This document shows, one piece after another, positions 49,701 through 61,200 of a DNA stretch of 64,000 bases. The notes under the pieces are model-generated. The model ran no database searches, was not told where the DNA came from, and saw only the letters and a program-made list of their open reading frames with translations. Both the position numbers and the translations under genes were made by a program. Numbering within the stretch: the first letter of the stretch is position 1; every line of letters starts with the position of its first letter. Origin of the DNA: Acanthosepion lycidas (Eukaryota; Mollusca; Cephalopoda; Sepiida; Sepiidae); assembly GCA_963932145.1 (NCBI GenBank), contig OZ010571.1:154052798-154116797 (forward strand), in the 5' to 3' direction.

Positions 49701-51723
49701 GTGAAGAAAATTATATCATCTGCCAAATACATTTAAGATTTTAAATATAATTTTATACATTTCATCTATCAAGTAAGCAGATTTTAGGAAAAATGTAAAC
49801 TTACCAGCTTGTGCATGTGAGTGTATAGATGCAAGGTGAAGGCATATCTTTTAAGCAGCTTAGATGGACAATAGGGGCAATGATAATGGCCAGCTGTTTG
49901 GCCACAGTTCCAAAAACATTTTACTATAATCAAATCTGAAATATTACAAAACACTTGAACAGAATGCAATGAAACAAAATAAAAATGAAAGAAATGTATT
50001 TTGATTACTATATACTGCTTGTTGGAAATGATCTTTTTAACTCAATCTTGCAACTCTTGTCTATTAAATACAATCTGTTATCAGATTGTTTGCATTTTTC
50101 AGAATCTGTCGACTATTGCCTCGATGCTGAAAGTAACTGGGTTATGTCATTTGGATCAAATTTAAATAATGATATTACTGCATTATTTCACAGCAAATAA
50201 AAAGCACCAGGGGGATGTAAAAGTTTACAACATTTTGATATTTTTTAATAGAAACAACTTTCAATTGTATATTTAGTTGCTCGTTTTCAAAAAGAGCAAC
50301 TAAATACTTTTGTACATACATAATAGATATCTGCAATTTTGGCTAAACTCATAAATTACATGTGGCAAAAATAAAATGCAGTGAAACTGAATGCAACTCA
50401 ACTGCTGGCTAGTTCTCAGTTTATTTCACCATTTTGTTTTCTATCAATCTTTATGAAAGATTTTTAAAAACTGTAAAAATAAATTTGATGTAGTAAGATG
50501 GATAACTCATTAGTCAATCCCATTAAAAACAATGTAACTGTAAGGGTGTTTGAATTGTCACATTCACTAATGTTTAAGAAGTTCTCAACAATCAGCACAC
50601 TATATCAAGAACATATAAAACTGAATATAATTTCATTTTAAAATAAAGTTGCTTCAATATTTGTGAAATAAATCATCATCATACCATTGTGAGTAAATAA
50701 TTTTTTATGCACACTTTTTTGTTTACAAACAACAGATTAGACCAGAATATAAATTTATTATCATATTCTCATAGGTCCTAAAAATGAACAGTTATATGTT
50801 AAAGATATAAAAACTGTTTAAAAATATGCTCTATCTTAGGAAAACTTTGCCTTGAATTTAAAAATATACCAACCTCTTTAAAACAAGATGAAGAAAACAA
50901 TTCTTTAAAAAATAATAAGTCAGGTTAATTATTACACAAGTAGAGTTATTCAAGTTTAAAATTATGCCATTCTAAAATCCAATTTTAAGCAAATAGGAAA
51001 AATATTTTATATGTTAATATGTGACATCTTGAATTAGATCTGATGCAAGTCAAAAATGGTTTCCTTTAATTCAAATGCTCCTTTTTTTGCTGCCATTATA
51101 ATTTAATCTTTATAAAGACACTGTCTTTGTGTTGCCAAACTTGTTAATTTTTCATCTTTAGAGTCTTTAAAAATTTCATTTTTTTTCCCCAATTTAATAT
51201 ATTTATATATTTTTCATTTCCAACTTAAAACTACAATTATAAGACATTTTAGGAAAAAATATTTCAATAAAAATTTTTATTTCCTTCAGATTGTAGTTGA
51301 TCATGGAAAACAATTTTCAATCAAAGGTGAATATTTTATTTTGTGCCATTTATATTAAACTATTTTATATTTCATTTCTCTATGAACGGAATGAAAAAAA
51401 TAGAAAAAGAAAATAATTCTGACAATTATTGACTTTGAATATAATTTACTTTTCATAATATTGCAATAGTGAAATAAATTGAACAAAATAATGTATGTTA
51501 AATTAACAAAATGTAATTTCGGTTGAATCTGTGAGAAAAATAGAAAAATCATTAAAATCTTATATTTTCCATGAAAGTTTAAAAACCCAGAAATATTTTG
51601 GTTACCACAAAAACAGAATTTATAAAGTAATTCCATTCTAGAATAACAGTGCAAGATAGTATTATGTTAAAGAGTATAGACTAAGCTTTATAACAGAGAA
51701 ATGGAAATGTTTGCCAGTTTTTA

Positions 51724-51802
<79 letters not shown>

Positions 51803-54800
51803 AGCTAAACTTTAAAATAACCAGTAGAATAGACACTTTGAGTGTTTGAACATTTTTACCCAGTTGAGTAAATAGTTTTCACTAAAAGAAGAAAAAAAAA
51901 TATCTTAATTGTATTAATAAACAGAATGGAATTTTATCATAAAAATAAACTTTAGTAATTTTGTTTAAAAAATATTTCAATAATTTACCATAAATCTTTC
52001 AAATTCAAAGTTTCTTTTTGAAGATGACTGGTGTATTCATGTATTTATCATGATTTGACATGTTAAAAATTTGCTAAATATAGAGAAATTCCTTTTTTAA
52101 AGTGGATATGAAATGGGAATTGCCAAACAGGTGAGCTAAAAATGTCTCAGCCAAAAAAAGTATACATTGAACATTCAAATAGAAATATTTTCTTTTTCAT
52201 GAAAACTGTACAACAATTTCAAATCCATCTCTATTTGCTTTTTTAAATGAAGATTTCTTAAAATAAATTTATCCAAAGATGACTAATGAAAATCTCAGTA
52301 ACCCATTTGAAACAAGCAATATTATAAGATAGCAAAAAATAACTTGATGAAAGACTTTTACACACAAAATTAGAATAAATTTTGTAATTTACCCTCTGCC
52401 TGAACAGCATAAGACATGTGTAATAATTCCAGGTGATCTCTAACTCTTGTAGGCTTAGTCGGCTTAAAGTGGTCAGTATCACAGAAAGGGCAATGAACTT
52501 TGCCATCACAGCAATTGTCAGCTACACACTTATCAATGACCACTTCTTGACTTACAGGGATGATACTGATGTGTTCCTGTCGCTGAAAGAGAAGAGGAAT
52601 TTTATTATAGTCACCGATAAGGAGGCTTAATAAATCTGAAACAAGAATGACATATTTTACATAATGCATCATTGATATCTGCACTTGTATTTGATTATGT
52701 TTTAAAACAAATATTTTACTTGGTAATCTCCGATTATGCTCAGCTGATGTGAACAATGTTTGAAGCAGTTTTCATTTTTATTTGCATAAATATCATCTCT
52801 TTGTATAACATGAATTTCTAGAAATTCAAAGAAAAAAAAAGATGTTGGTTCATTCAATTTACAAATGTAAGTTCTTGAAAGATTTTACAAGAACTCAGAC
52901 TGAAACCAAATATCAAAATGAGAATTTAAAGAATCAACCTTTAACTAAACTGGCTATAAAACTAAATTCCTTGCACAGCAAATTTGAGTAAGTAAAGAAA
53001 ACCGTAACAAGAACAGTTCACATTTTAAAAAAAGTCAATTAATAGTTACCAGACATTGTTTATTTAACATTTTGACTGACACTACAAACCATCTTTAAGT
53101 ACCATATTTCAAGACAAACCTGAAAAGACTGATGTTGGAATAAATATGGCCTGAACTGTAAAACCTTCAAATGAAATATGCCAAGACCAAATGATTGCAT
53201 TGCTTTAAAAAGAAAAAATAAGTAAATAAAAATGCAAGAATTTTATTTATATTCTAATAAAATAAAAATCACTAGAATTTGAAAAAAAATAATTACAAAA
53301 TCAATTTTTATCATTATTTAAGGTTATAGCATATTGATTAAAGTTATAGCATAGTATTGACTTATTTTTCATCAAAACCAGTCTATTTTAAGAAAAGTAC
53401 TTAATGAATGTATTTTCTTATGAAAGTACTCTTAACAATAGTAAAATTCTTCAACATGCAACTTCAATCACAAACTATAATTCCGATTATAACTTAATAT
53501 TTCTCTCAATCCATATAACTGAAACACATGCTATCCTTTTCCAGAAATATTATTTTTAAAAGCATCAACCTAAATGCATTTAATAATATTGCAAATATCT
53601 CACTTCACTAACAACTACCAAGCAAATAACAGAATCCACAAGCAGAGATACAAGGCAATGACAACATTCGGAAAACTGCCATGGAATATCAAAGCTATAT
53701 GAAGAAGTATCCAGAAGTTGAACAGCACATACAACATTAAGATGGTACTAAAAAACAGTTACACCCTTCAGAGATACCTGACCAGTGTTGAGCCTCAATC
53801 AGAGGAAAACATGATAAAAACTGTGTATAACATTGTATGCAGTTGCAGCAGGAAATATAAAGGTAAGACCAACTGCTCTTTAAAGGTAAAGCTGAAAGAA
53901 CATAAAAAGGCCTTAGCATATGGAACAGGCCCTGACGTTCAGTTATGGCAGATAATGAGTGAAAGGAAAAGGAATAAAGATCACCAACCAATATGGAACA
54001 GAGTCAAAATAACAAAGAATCAGTACACGTTGATATCTCCTCAGTAGACCTAGCATAGAGTTGAGCATCATATGAGTGACACTGATCAAGAAAAAACACA
54101 TAGTAGGTTTCTAAAAGTCTCTAAAATTATACCACCTACAGGACAATGCTATTGTGGATGGAAGCATTAATTATGCATTACTGTTTAATGATAAGTTCAA
54201 TCCCTGGGTCAGGTAAGAAAATCCAGCAGAATGAGCAGAAACAGCATCATAAGGATGAAATAAAAAGACAAAACAGAATAATTAACTAATATTTTCCCAT
54301 GGCATGGACACTAAAATGAAAACCCCCTACTCCTATGGATTGAATGAAGTGTTCATTTGGGGAAAAAAAATCAGTTGAAACAAATCAGCCTATAATAATA
54401 ATGGTAATTCCTCATCACAGAAATTTACCATTAATAAAAATATGGACAAAAATTTAATCAGTATTTCATTGAATCTTCTGATTTTTTTATATATTTCCCC
54501 AGGCAAATTGTTTCATTTTATGACTTGCTTCAAAATCTAAAATAATGTCAAATTCTACATCATTAAAATATTCCTTAAATTGATTTAAAACGGATTTGTA
54601 CATTTTTTAAACATGTGCATAAAATCAAAACTGTATTTATGCTTAATGCTAAATGCAAACTCCCATTAACAAACCTCATATGGTTTAAAATGTAAACAGA
54701 GTTAATTAATAATTTCAATTGATTCATCTGTAGAAATTTCAATTTCTTAAATGAAGGTGATATGGATGTGCAATTGAATTTGCTAATTCTTTAGTGGGCT

Positions 54801-56916
54801 GCAGGTCCTTTACTCAACACTAGTAAGAAGAATATTTGTGGAATATTACTGTTACACAACTACATGTTGCAATGGCCATTACTTAACAACAGGAAAATTA
54901 GAAACAGAATCCATTTAAGTTTAAGAATGTTGACAAGAAAAAAAAATAAATAAGGTGTCCTTATTGAATCAATGCTTCAGATCATTTTCAGTCTACTCTT
55001 TGACACCCAACAAGAAACTAACTAATCAATGAAATCTTTTAAAGAAAATTTTATAAACCTCTCTAAGCGGGGTCATCTCTTACATCTTGCCTGCTACTGT
55101 TAGCATTTAGAACTATCCTGTTACGCTTGTTCAACCCGCCGCCTTTCCACTTGGCCATAAAAAATTAAGTGCTTTTGTTGCTGTTACTTCAGATCCAAAA
55201 TTAGTAAAGAGCAAAAAGTCATCTTTACCATAGGAAATGTATTTTAATTGAAAATGACTAAATTTCTATAATCTGCATTTTTAAGATACAGAAATGAATG
55301 CACTGGCATGAAATGTGTATTGTGTGCATACATAGTACAAGTAGTAGCAAGGCATGCATCATATAACATTATTGTTGTTCCTTGAATATTAAAGCAGTCG
55401 ATGAACAAAATATATCACATGGAGGGAAATAGAAATATATATTATTTTTTTGTCGATAGAGGTTTAATGAATGATGATATTCAATTTATCTTAGTAGGAG
55501 ATGCAGTTATATGCAAAGAGGTATAAGACTGAAGAAATATTGCAATGCTGTTTTGTAGTGTGTCGACATGACGTGCATTTCAAACCCTTTTATTTGTAAC
55601 AATGATTGATGACATATTAGTCGCACATTATTATGATCGTGCATCGAAATTGCAAGACAACCAATGCGTACGGTAAAACAAACATTCCCTTGTAAAATGT
55701 AAAAAAGCCATTACTGATTATTGTTATTTAATTAGTTTTATATTTCAAACCTAACAAACAAAAATGCAAATTGATAGTTAATAATATTAATAATAATCAG
55801 CACAAGCAGTTCATGTAAATAAACGAAATGAAACAATAATTTCACGTGTAACATTAGGATGAATAAACTCAAATAAATTTTAAATATTTTATTTTGCTTT
55901 TAACGATGTTTAAAATCAATTGCTGTAAACAATTTATTATTAATGATATCGATCGACCAATTATTGTGAATATTTTTGCAATTTTATCGAAAACTAACAG
56001 TAATCAATTTTAAATTCCATGGTTTGGATGCAATGGAAGCATTTGCCATTTTGAGAGAACCAGTTTCGCCTCGTTAATTGATAATAGAACTCAATTTGCA
56101 ATGGAAAGAAAAAAAAAACAAATCATATTTCTTTTTTCTTTTTCTTTAATTTTTAAAACAAAACTAAGTATTCGATATGCTAGCCTTTTTTAAACACAGA
56201 AAATGGTTGAATTTAAGACCAGGAAGGATTTGTAAACAATAAACAACAGTAACACTAAAAATAATTTATTAAATTAATAATATTTAATTTAAAGGATCCA
56301 ATAAAGTCAAGTCAATAAAGACGAGACTACAGAAAAGATCACTTAAATGGAGATTAATCAATGTTTGCATTTTTGTGAATAAAAATATTTTTAAAAAAAG
56401 AAACGAAGATGCTAAAAAAAGTAAATTTCGATTTTAAAAAATAAATTAAAATCAAACAAAATGCACAAGGTGAGATGATATAAAATAAAAAGGAATAAAA
56501 ATTAAAAACGTTATTTATTTTCATTTTTCAATCATATTCCATCGGAGTATAAAATAAAAAACAATGCATTTTAAAAAGTACTAAAAAAAACAACAACCCC
56601 ATAAAAGGAAAATAAAAATAAGATAATCAATAATTATCAAAGATAAACCTCAATATTTTCAAATCAACTGAAAAATATTTTGGTTTAAGGGTTCTTTTTT
56701 TTCATTGTTTATATTTTTATTTATTAAATTTTTTTAAGGTTAATATAAAATATTTATTTTCGTGGCGACCCGTGTGAGCGTGGTGGCCAAATAATCTCTT
56801 CTTGTCTATATGATATATATATATATATATATATATATGTATAACTGAGACAGCAAGTAATCACTTACCTCCTCATTCGGCGTGTTAGCCGAAGCATTCT
56901 TCTGGTTGTCGCCCAT
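34700..56916 (-). CDS. Large multi-exon C2H2 zinc-finger/AT-hook protein, 1,509 aa
   Basis: Ten exons (minus strand, 5' to 3'): 56916-56869, 52582-52393, 49935-49805, 49333-49270, 48446-48022, 46051-45868, 45473-44872, 44249-44043, 40170-40104 and 37311-34700. Every border is AG/GT and every phase agrees; the total is 4,530 nt. The start MGDNQKNASANTPNEE follows in-frame non-coding sequence. Residues about 17-370 hold five modules of a Cys pair followed by an HCPxC finger, on exons 2, 3, 5, 6 and 7. Exon 5 also carries a Thr run and exon 7 a 15-Glu run. Exon 8 is an unknown 69-residue domain. Exon 10 has three KRGRPRK AT-hooks (about 708, 767, 820), ten C2H2-type fingers (about 1058-1358), a Gln-rich stretch and one last finger (about 1446). 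This is probably a nuclear DNA-binding regulator. I could not name an orthologue. Confidence 0.92.
37808..39018 (-). mobile_element. Mariner transposon with decayed transposase, about 1.2 kb
   Basis: The 25-bp inverted termini at 37808-37832 and 38994-39018 agree at 24 positions (gatcattgcaaaagtttgtg on the left). On the minus strand, broken frames give mariner transposase landmarks: HGKEPFLDRILTGDKK, YHDNTRLHVAKQTIQQKLKD, HQPPYSPDLTPPDFHLF and a C-terminus ending in ETMYLTDK. DN and YSPDLxPxD are the DD34D-type catalytic blocks. Many stops and shifts make it inactive. It sits in the intron between exons 9 and 10 of the zinc-finger gene, in the same orientation. Confidence 0.85.
39019..40103. 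other. Zinc-finger gene intron 9 remainder
   Basis: AT-rich, with an A tract at 39090-39108. No other feature seen before exon 9. Confidence 0.5.
41209..41475 (-). repeat. (TA)n-bracketed repeat core
   Basis: (TA)n at 41209-41254 and again at about 41443-41474 enclose a non-AT core (41255-41440). Read on the minus strand, the core contains agcaaggacagcctctgtca, gtaccagagactgccactcc and gtctcccaagacggacggat. A T tract lies at 41309-41326. This looks like a dispersed element that carries or targets TA repeats; family unknown. Confidence 0.6.
42145..42392 (-). repeat. tRNA-derived SINE (Ceph-SINE-like), minus orientation
   Basis: The reverse complement matches the copy at 110-440 over its length: B-box-like tttgaattcc, then acttacatgctaataccctt, ggaaaggtatgaatc, atggcaactggtctacc and aaatctgcctcgtccgtcat. 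It lies in intron 8 of the zinc-finger gene. Confidence 0.68.
42617..42919. repeat. Solo-LTR-like block inside a (TA)n tract
   Basis: (TA)n at about 42617-42653 and 42885-42919 flank a 224-bp block, 42657-42880, that starts TGTGATGG and ends TTAGCACA. It contains a possible TATA (cctataagtatcc, about 42710-42722) and aataaacctgttac at 42823-42836. TG...CA ends with an internal promoter and poly(A) signal suggest a solo LTR. The flanking DNA is (TA)n, so no target duplication can be confirmed. Confidence 0.4.
42920..44042. other. Zinc-finger gene intron 8 remainder
   Basis: Less AT-rich than the surroundings, with short plus-strand frames that I could not assign (about 43080-43730). It may be an old transposon relic; no diagnostic motif seen. 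Confidence 0.35.
46679..46714. repeat. (TA)n microsatellite
   Basis: About 18 uninterrupted TA units in intron 5 of the zinc-finger gene. Confidence 0.97.
46715..48021. other. Zinc-finger gene intron 5 remainder
   Basis: AT-rich with an A tract at 47898-47921. The plus-strand frame at 47164-47352 resembles no known protein and overlaps no splice pair. Confidence 0.45.
49936..52392. other. Zinc-finger gene intron 2
   Basis: AT-rich intron. It contains a perfect 13-bp-stem hairpin at 50270-50306 (11-base loop) and a long (TA)n tract at 51730-51801. No coding frame is credible. Confidence 0.6.
53640..54060 (+). pseudogene. Penelope-like element relic, GIY-YIG endonuclease region
   Basis: The plus-strand frame 53718-54047 reads NIKMVLKNSYTL, then KTVYNIVCSCSRKYKGKTN and LKVKLKEHKKAL. 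This follows the layout of the Penelope C-terminal endonuclease: a linker, a Cys pair, a Y-x-G-x-T block and the R/K-L-K-E-H helix. The GIY and YIG signatures are degraded (KYKGKT for YIGET). Sequence before 53718 continues in another frame (FGKLPWNIKAI). No reverse transcriptase part is present. It lies antisense in intron 1 of the zinc-finger gene. Confidence 0.62.
54061..56868. other. Zinc-finger gene intron 1, 5' part
   Basis: AT-rich. (TA)n at 56811-56838 lies 30 bp beyond the exon 1 donor. A GC-richer patch at 56760-56795 is unexplained. No gene recognised. Confidence 0.5.
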
Positions 56917-57926
56917 CGGAGGGGCTAATGGTTAAAATAATGTAAATAAAATTGTTCAATTATGGATTTAACAATGGAAAACGTCTTTTTAAATAGATAT
57001 AGACAAAATGGCGTCCAAAGAGTGGAAAATATTCACATTTTTTTTTTGTCATCAAGGGGAGGTAATCCTGTTCTAAACTTTTTTTTTCTTACTTTCAATT
57101 CTTGAGAATTGATTTATTAATGTCAGTAGATTTCTTTCAGTTATCAATTTTAAAGGACAAAAATATTGAATCAATTAATATAAAAGTATTATGAATCATT
57201 TTAATATCAATCTCACCACGAAATTGTCTATTGTTAATTTTTCCTTTTATTATGTAGTCGTTAAAATCAGATTGACAAATTTGACTAAAAATTCCTAAAA
57301 CTTTTCTTACTAATGACTGAATACATTTTATTTTAATGAGTTTAATGTTTTCATAGTTTCTAACCATTGATTACATAAATGTCTTGTGTTTAGTAAAGTT
57401 TATCAGACCCAGTCATTAACATGGTTAACAAGGATATTATTTATATTTGTTTTATTATTTCGAGAGCTCATCCAAATTTCCAACTAAATTTTAAAAATAT
57501 TGATTGATAAATAAATTCAATTGTTAATGGACCTTTCTTATTAATAGATAGTTAACATTATTGCTAATACGTTAGTAAATCAGATCAAAGTCAACATCTA
57601 AAAAATATTTGACAATCTGGAAAAGAAAATATTTTTGATCCAACTATATATATTTTTATCTTTTATCCAACAATATACATTTAGAATAAAATGTATGAAT
57701 TACCTCCCTTTTATTTTTTTTTTTTTTAATTTATTCGTGAACGTTTTATTCGAGTAAAATTTTTGGTTTACATCAACTCTATTGCTGCTTACGTAATAGT
57801 GAAAATTATGTTAATATTTTTTATTGCCGTCGATTTTTTTCTTTGCAATTTGCAAATTTGACTTTGCGTTAGGGTTTCGTATTCGTTGCGGAGGATAGCG
57901 GAACCGGAAGTTTTATATTTTGGCTC
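56917..57926. promoter_or_regulatory. Divergent promoter region, zinc-finger gene and COX16
   Basis: About 1,010 bp separate the two start codons, which point away from each other. On the zinc-finger side, aaaatggcgtcc (57005-57016) resembles a YY1 site, 89 bp upstream of its ATG. On the COX16 side an ETS core is listed separately. TTACCTCCCTT occurs at 57700-57710, and its near complement aaggggaggtaa at 57054-57065, each facing its own gene. No TATA box is obvious. The regulatory role is inferred from position. Confidence 0.5.
57903..57911 (+). promoter_or_regulatory. ETS/GABP (NRF-2) type site
   Basis: ACCGGAAGT, a perfect ETS core, 16 bp before the COX16 ATG. Such sites close to the start are common in nuclear genes for respiratory-chain proteins, so it fits the gene's role. 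Binding is not shown. Confidence 0.55.
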
Positions 57927-58268
57927 ATGGCAGTACACATGGAATCGGTGAAGAAATTTACCAAAGGCCGGTTTTTTCGGTTTGGTCTCCCTTTTATCAC
58001 TATGGTTGTTGGAGGTTCGTTCTGTTTGAAAGAATTCGCTCATATAAGGTACACAATTCGAAAATCTATGATGATAACTCCTGAACAACTGGAAAAAGAA
58101 ACTGGTGTAAAAGCAAAAAAGGAAAAAGTTACTATGGAGACTGTTTATGAAGAATTTAAAAAAAGTAATCTAGATAATTGGGAAAATATCCGAGGACCAA
58201 GGCCTTGGGAAGATTCTAAGACTGTTCAGGATGAACAAAGGAAAAATAAAAATATTGCAGGTTGAGTG
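57927..58268 (+). CDS. COX16: COX16, cytochrome c oxidase assembly factor
   Basis: A 112-residue frame starting MAVHMESVKK and ending NIAG. COX16 proteins are small single-pass inner mitochondrial membrane proteins that help build complex IV, acting with the COX2 copper-insertion factors. Diagnostic features are the membrane segment FGLPFITMVVGGSF (about 19-32), then LKEFAHIRY, an acidic/lysine middle, and the strongly conserved WENIRGPRPWED (residues about 84-95). The length is near the family norm. Either Met1 (57927) or Met5 (57939) could start; Met1 was taken because it is first and in frame after the ETS site. There is no intron in the coding part. The gene is divergent from the zinc-finger gene. 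No poly(A) tract or target duplication marks it as a retrocopy. Confidence 0.94.
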
Positions 58269-61200
58269 ATTTAAACTAACATCTCATCATTAAAAAGAAA
58301 TATAAATTATTAAAAATATCTTCCTCTCGTAAGTTTCCTTTTTTTATTTTAATTTTACCCTTTTAACTCTCTAACTGGGGGTTATTTAGAGATTTTACTA
58401 TAAACTTGGAAAATATTTGTTTATAAAACCAGGAAAATTGGCTGTTCAGAAGGAACTCCACTTCCAGTTTAAAATAATTTAATTCTTAGTAAAAATGATA
58501 AAAATGTCATTCCTAACTCAAACCTTCTCTAAATATTTAGATCTCCTTTCTAACACTAGAGCTACACTAACAATTACAATAATATAATTACATATTTTAT
58601 TTTATATCTGATGTCAGACAAAAAAGCTAAGCTTAGTAAATAAATAGGAGATGAATGACCATCAATTACTTTTTTTCCTTTTATCACGGCTTCATCATCT
58701 TTCTTTACTTTATCTATTTTTAAATATTACGTATTACAGTTCAAAGTTCATTGTTATTCCGTTCTTTCTTTTAGTTTGATAAAAAAAATATTTTGCTTCT
58801 TGTGTAATCGATGACCTGACCGAAGAAACAGTCTATCCATCTGTTTTAGTTTTGTTTGTTTAGTTTCAAAAAGTTCATACTTCTGTTTTAGTTTCATATT
58901 GAAACTAAGTAATGAGGTACCTAAAATCGCGATACCTTTATTGTTTTAACGTTAAAAAAAATGAAAAGCTTTCATTTTTGAGCTTTAATTGAAAGCTAAA
59001 GAATGTATATACATGCTCATGACATAAATATTGAATATTGATCGTCAGTCAATGTGATTCTAAGTTAAGCCTTAAGGTATTGCCTTGTTTTGTTCTGTTT
59101 GAAATAAATCATCTTATTAAAAATAAAATTATTGGCCCGTTCCAGGATTATGGTAAATTTTAACGTTTTGTCATTGAAGAAAAAGGAAATTTAATATCAA
59201 TATTCAACCTCGATGTTTGACATCGAAACTTTTTTTTTTTTTATATACTCAACTGGCATTCTCTTTAAATTCATATACTCAATTTTCTTGGTAGGATTCT
59301 CTAGCTATCAAGTTCTTTCCGCGGTTCCTCTCCCAAACCATTTTTTCTATGTGCAATTTGATTTTTGTTTTGTTTAAACAAGTCTCTCTTAAAGAATATT
59401 TTTCTTCTCTAGTACTTCGGCTCCTGGTACAGGTACCAGTATTGTACTAAGAAAAAAAAAAAAGTAAACACTCAACAAATATGACTCAAATGACGACACC
59501 TATACACAGTGGGGGTGTAGTTTTGTGTAGAGATCTTTTTTGTCGTGTTACTATGGGTTCAATTTTGGAGGAGGTGTTTAGTTTACTTTAGTTTACCAAT
59601 GTGGCCGACAGTCCGGAAGAAATGTAAATGTATTTAAATGTATTTAAACAGTTTAAATACATTTGTTTTATTTTTATGAAGTTTAAATTAAACTTCATAA
59701 AAATAAAACAAACACGTTGTGCTGTTGTAATAATTTTAAAATATTTTGTTTGAAGTTTAATTTGTAAATTTTCTTGATTTCCTAAAATTAAAGTGAGTTT
59801 GGTTAAAAAGTTTTAACTTAAAACACTAAAGATCATTTCCTCAGTTTTCTTACAAAAATAGTCTTTTCTTTTCAAACACTATTGGATTGGCCCTATAAAT
59901 AAATTGGACGTAAATGATTTTTATAAAATGAAGATTTTTTCAACTATTTCTTAACAAAAGGTACAAAAGTTATGATGATAAAAATAAAATTAACTTTTTT
60001 CTCATATCGCTTTTTCGTCGAACGCGAAAATACTTCGAATAAAACAGTAAAAAAAAAAACAAAAAAAAAACTTTTTCCTAGTCAGATAATTGAAAAATGA
60101 AATTGAAATGAAAATTTTGAAATATTTGTATGGTTGTTGAATGTTAAATATTTTTTAGCATTCTTCAATGCTCGAACATCGGAGTTTAAACTTTACTATA
60201 TTTTAATTACTGGGCAGCAAGTACCCTAAAAAAAAAAAGTAGGAGAGAGAAAGAAAGAAAGTAATTGCTTTTTTTTTTTTTTTTTAATCCTAGAAAGTCG
60301 CTCAAAATAACCTGAAGAAACACGCTCCATGGGATCGAACTTGATCTTAATGTTGAATTGGATTGGTAAAGAATTGTTCTCATGACGATATCCAAGCGTT
60401 TTTTTTTGTTTTCTTTTTTTAAATTTCAGCTAGTGAATGACATTTCTCTCACTCGTCCCTTTAACTAACATTTGAAAAGAAAAATGAAATCGTTTTTGTT
60501 TTGTTTTTTTTTTCTCTTTCCGACAGCTAGATAGTTTCTTTAAAAAGAAAAAAATCATTTTAAATGTCTAGTTTTCTTTGACTAGCTCAACAACTGAGAT
60601 ACATTAATAATGTCTCTAGTCTTGTCAAATTGCTTGCTGTCATCTCGTTAATTTCGAGCCATCCCAATTTACAATTGACCTCCGTTTTTCAAAATTCTAA
60701 AAATCAAGGTCACTGACCAATCTGTTTCGGGTGGAGGATTGACTACTTCACGAACACCAGAAATTCGAACGTATACTACTGTTGTTGTTAAGAAACAAAA
60801 ACTAATATAATTCCCACATTCCGTAAATGATCTTTAACTTTGATATTTCGAAATGCCTTGATTATCGCTCTTTTTCTATGAATCCTACACCTACCATAGG
60901 TATACTATATATACCGTGTTTTGTTGTTTTTGTTAAATTTTATGTGATAAGCTAAGCTCAAGCACATCTCTAGCATCTGCTTCCATAAATGTTTATTTAG
61001 AGTACATACAAGTAGGTTGAATCCTCCCAATCATAGTTTTTGTTTTGATAATTTTTTCTTTCTCTCTAAAAAGTTTTTATTTCATCCGTAGTTGTTATTG
61101 ATTTTTGGGTAACGAAAAACCACATCTAGATCCCCACATTAAACACTTCTTTCTACAGTTAAAAAAAAAGAAGTAATGTCAGCCATTCATCATATTATTC

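Noticed and set aside
57789..58088. Minus-strand 99-codon frame over COX16
   Set aside because: Shadow of the COX16 coding strand. The plus-strand frame carries the conserved IRGPRPWED motif.
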